A stretch of 64,000 bases of DNA. It comes from Candidatus Contendibacter sp. Lineage in GTDB: Bacteria; Pseudomonadota; Gammaproteobacteria; Competibacterales; Competibacteraceae. Numbering within the stretch: the first letter of the stretch is position 1; every line of letters begins with the position of its first letter. Positions 62,349 through 64,000 of this stretch are shown piece by piece. The notes beneath the pieces were generated by a model. It made no database searches and had not been told where the DNA came from. It worked only from the letters and a program-made list of their open reading frames with translations. The stretch spans positions 53,182 to 117,181 of the forward strand of contig JARSSP010000003.1 of NCBI GenBank assembly GCA_029624675.1, read 5' to 3'. Both the position numbers and the translations under genes were made by a program.

Positions 62349-64000
62349 TCATTTGTTGGGTTTGCCGGAATAGCGCCATGTGAAGGACGATACCGGTCCA
62401 GCCATGTTTACGGATAGACCATCGCGTAGCAGGGTCGCGTCGCTGGCGGGGTATTGCCGACCCGTAGCCTCATCCATAAGAACTGAGTGACTGAGAACCG
62501 CCGCCGGTCCTTCCCAACGCAGCCGGACCGTCCGGGCCACGTCGCCGCGCACTTCAAAGCGCCAACTGGCCGCTGGAACGCGCTTGTTAGGCGGCCGGTA
62601 GTCACTGGCGTAGTCGCCGGCCTTAACGCCCCAGTCGGCGTGGGGAAAGACCACGGTCAGGTACGGTTTGAAGGCTGGCGCCAGTTCTGGCAAATCGTAG
62701 CGGTCGTACCCAACCTCAGCATCCTCCAATTGGCCGAATACGTTGTTGCGGTCGCGCAAGCCGAGCGCTGGCTCCTCAACAATCAGTCGGACGTACCATT
62801 CCCGCCCCTCCTGAATAGCTCGGCCATGTTGATCGCGACGGTCTTCACGCTCCCGCCAGCCGATAGCCTGAGCACGGTCGGGCGGGGTGGCCAACGCGGT
62901 GGGAATCAGCCAGTCCACCAGACGTTGCCATACGGTGGGAACTTGCACGGCCCGTTCGCTAAACTCCACATTTGCGGGCCGGTGCGGCGCGGGTGCCTGA
63001 CTCACCTTAGGAATGGCCGGAATCAGCAATTTGATCGCCTGGCCAACGCCATTGCTCAGTACCTTGACCCATAGCCCTTGCCACGGTTGCGGCATCCCGA
63101 TCATGCCAGGAGTGACGTCGTCATACGCGTCATAGCCGTTGCCGTTCCAAACCCAGTAGGTACTGGCGAGGTATTGGTAGGTCTCGGCGGCGTTCAAGGT
63201 GTAGCTGTTGGTTCCGTTCACCTCGACCCGCACGTCCCACCAACCGACCGGGTAGGGCAGCGGGAAGCCGACCAGGTTGTAACGATTCGCCGCCGGGGTC
63301 GCGAGCGTGACTTCATAACAGCCGACCGTCGAGGGACAGTTGGCGTTGGTGGTAATCAGTGGAGTAGCATCGGCAGCGGTCAGGCTTACGGTCGCGGGGC
63401 CGTTGTAGCTCTTCAGCCAGTAGCCGATGCCTTGGGCCATGGGTGCAGCGAGGCTGGGCAACTTGAGATATTGATCGGTCAAAGCGTTGCGCTGCCAGAC
63501 CACCCAGTCGGTGTCATAAATACCGGTCAGGCCACCAAACACCCCCGCCACCGTGGGCGTGGTCGGCGCGGCCGGCAAGCCGATCATGGTCCAGCGCTGG
63601 TTGGCCAGCGCAAAATCGTCACCCCATGGGCAGGCGCTGGTGAGAATCGCGGGGACATCAGTGCCGATCGCGCCCACGACTACGAACTGGCTGCCCGACC
63701 AGGCGATGCCGTTAAGCCGCCCATTCGCCAAGCCGGAGGTCTGGGACGTCCAGGTGGTCCCGTTCGGGCTGGTGAGGATCACGGGGATGTTAGTGGAGGT
63801 ACGGCCCACGGCCACGAATTGGCTGCCCGACCAGGCGATGCCCAGAAGTTGCCCATTTGCCAAGCCGGAGGTCTGCGACGTCCAAGTGGTCCCGTTCGGG
63901 CTGGTGAGGATCACGGGGACGTTAGTGCTGGAAAAACCCACGACCACGAACTGGCTGCCCGACCAGGCGATGCCGTTAAGCCGCCCATTCGCCAAGCCGG
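62349..64000 (-). CDS. Secreted repeat protein, N terminus outside the window
   Basis: The frame is open to the window edge. The visible N-terminal part has nearly exact tandem 44-residue repeats (ANGRLNGIAWSGSQFVVVG, then VPVILTSPNGTTWTSQTSG), a beta-propeller-like series. About 150 residues of another beta domain follow (RWTMIGLPAAPTTPTVAGVF, YNLVGFPLPYPVGWWDVRVE). The C-terminal part contains FPHADWGVKAGDYASDYRPP and ends WRYSGKPNK. The peptide gene follows 10 bases after the stop. Extracellular location is inferred. Confidence 0.8.
   Translation of the reverse strand, partial: GLANGRLNGIAWSGSQFVVVGFSSTNVPVILTSPNGTTWTSQTSGLANGQLLGIAWSGSQFVAVGRTSTNIPVILTSPNGTTWTSQTSGLANGRLNGIAWSGSQFVVVGAIGTDVPAILTSACPWGDDFALANQRWTMIGLPAAPTTPTVAGVFGGLTGIYDTDWVVWQRNALTDQYLKLPSLAAPMAQGIGYWLKSYNGPATVSLTAADATPLITTNANCPSTVGCYEVTLATPAANRYNLVGFPLPYPVGWWDVRVEVNGTNSYTLNAAETYQYLASTYWVWNGNGYDAYDDVTPGMIGMPQPWQGLWVKVLSNGVGQAIKLLIPAIPKVSQAPAPHRPANVEFSERAVQVPTVWQRLVDWLIPTALATPPDRAQAIGWREREDRRDQHGRAIQEGREWYVRLIVEEPALGLRDRNNVFGQLEDAEVGYDRYDLPELAPAFKPYLTVVFPHADWGVKAGDYASDYRPPNKRVPAASWRFEVRGDVARTVRLRWEGPAAVLSHSVLMDEATGRQYPASDATLLRDGLSVNMAGPVSSFTWRYSGKPNK

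Overview
The window is about 62-63% GC and reads as the chromosome of a gammaproteobacterium. The gene order aroA-cmk-rpsA-ihfB-lapA-lapB and the lolCD pair are typical of that class. Two wax-ester synthase/diacylglycerol acyltransferases, a PHA-granule phasin and an acyl-CoA-binding protein sit together and point to a storage-polymer accumulator. A member of the Competibacter/Contendobacter group is a reasonable guess, but it is an inference and not proven by the sequence.

Layout. (1) 1-15.4 kb is core chromosome: the end of a DsbD-like reductase, a redoxin, a periplasmic phosphatase, a hybrid sensor kinase, tadA, aroA-cmk-rpsA-ihfB, lapAB, a ComEA-like protein and lolCD. Two decayed genes lie at 2.1-2.8 kb. 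(2) 15.4-28.0 kb holds an AT-rich intergenic stretch, a 1645-residue multidomain exported protein, comEC and a nucleotide-sugar block (ugd, a frameshifted manC, manB). (3) A tRNA-Ser(CGA) gene at 28.07 kb is the attachment site of a 21.6-kb integrated element (28103-49759), bounded by perfect 77-bp direct repeats. (4) 49.8-54.9 kb is a scrapyard: two IS982 transposase remnants, a degenerate third att copy, umuDC in pieces, a LprI-like gene and a truncated sensor kinase. (5) 54.8-59.9 kb is the storage-lipid cluster. (6) 60.1-64 kb has a higBA toxin-antitoxin pair, a PqqD-HPr-kinase-like protein, a small co-transcribed peptide and a secreted repeat protein that runs off the window.

The integrated element has lambda-like logic. 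It has an integrase and excisionase, an early leftward operon, a divergent repressor/Cro-like pair, a replication protein whose gene carries internal iterons, and a lysis cassette (GH108 muramidase, holin-like protein, embedded lipoprotein). The two main leftward promoters carry the same AGC-N4-GCT operator at the same positions relative to -10 and -35. I recognise no terminase, portal, major capsid or tail gene. Where those would be there is a tight leftward operon of unfamiliar proteins, at least four of which share a short N-terminal signature, plus a phospholipase-D-like protein.

The most striking feature is at 33.06-36.43 kb. Two leftward terminators and a consensus -10 bracket about 3.3 kb with no credible gene. 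In it the + strand is almost devoid of T: two T in the 823 bases 33266-34088. All six frames stay open for that reason alone. A very large, adenine-free non-coding transcript is the simplest reading and the best candidate here for something undescribed.

A cargo module (a GHKL-type restriction enzyme resembling HgiDII/BbrUII, Vsr and a cytosine methyltransferase) has replaced the middle of a secreted nuclease gene just inside the right att site. The nuclease start and its C-terminal excalibur domain survive on either side.
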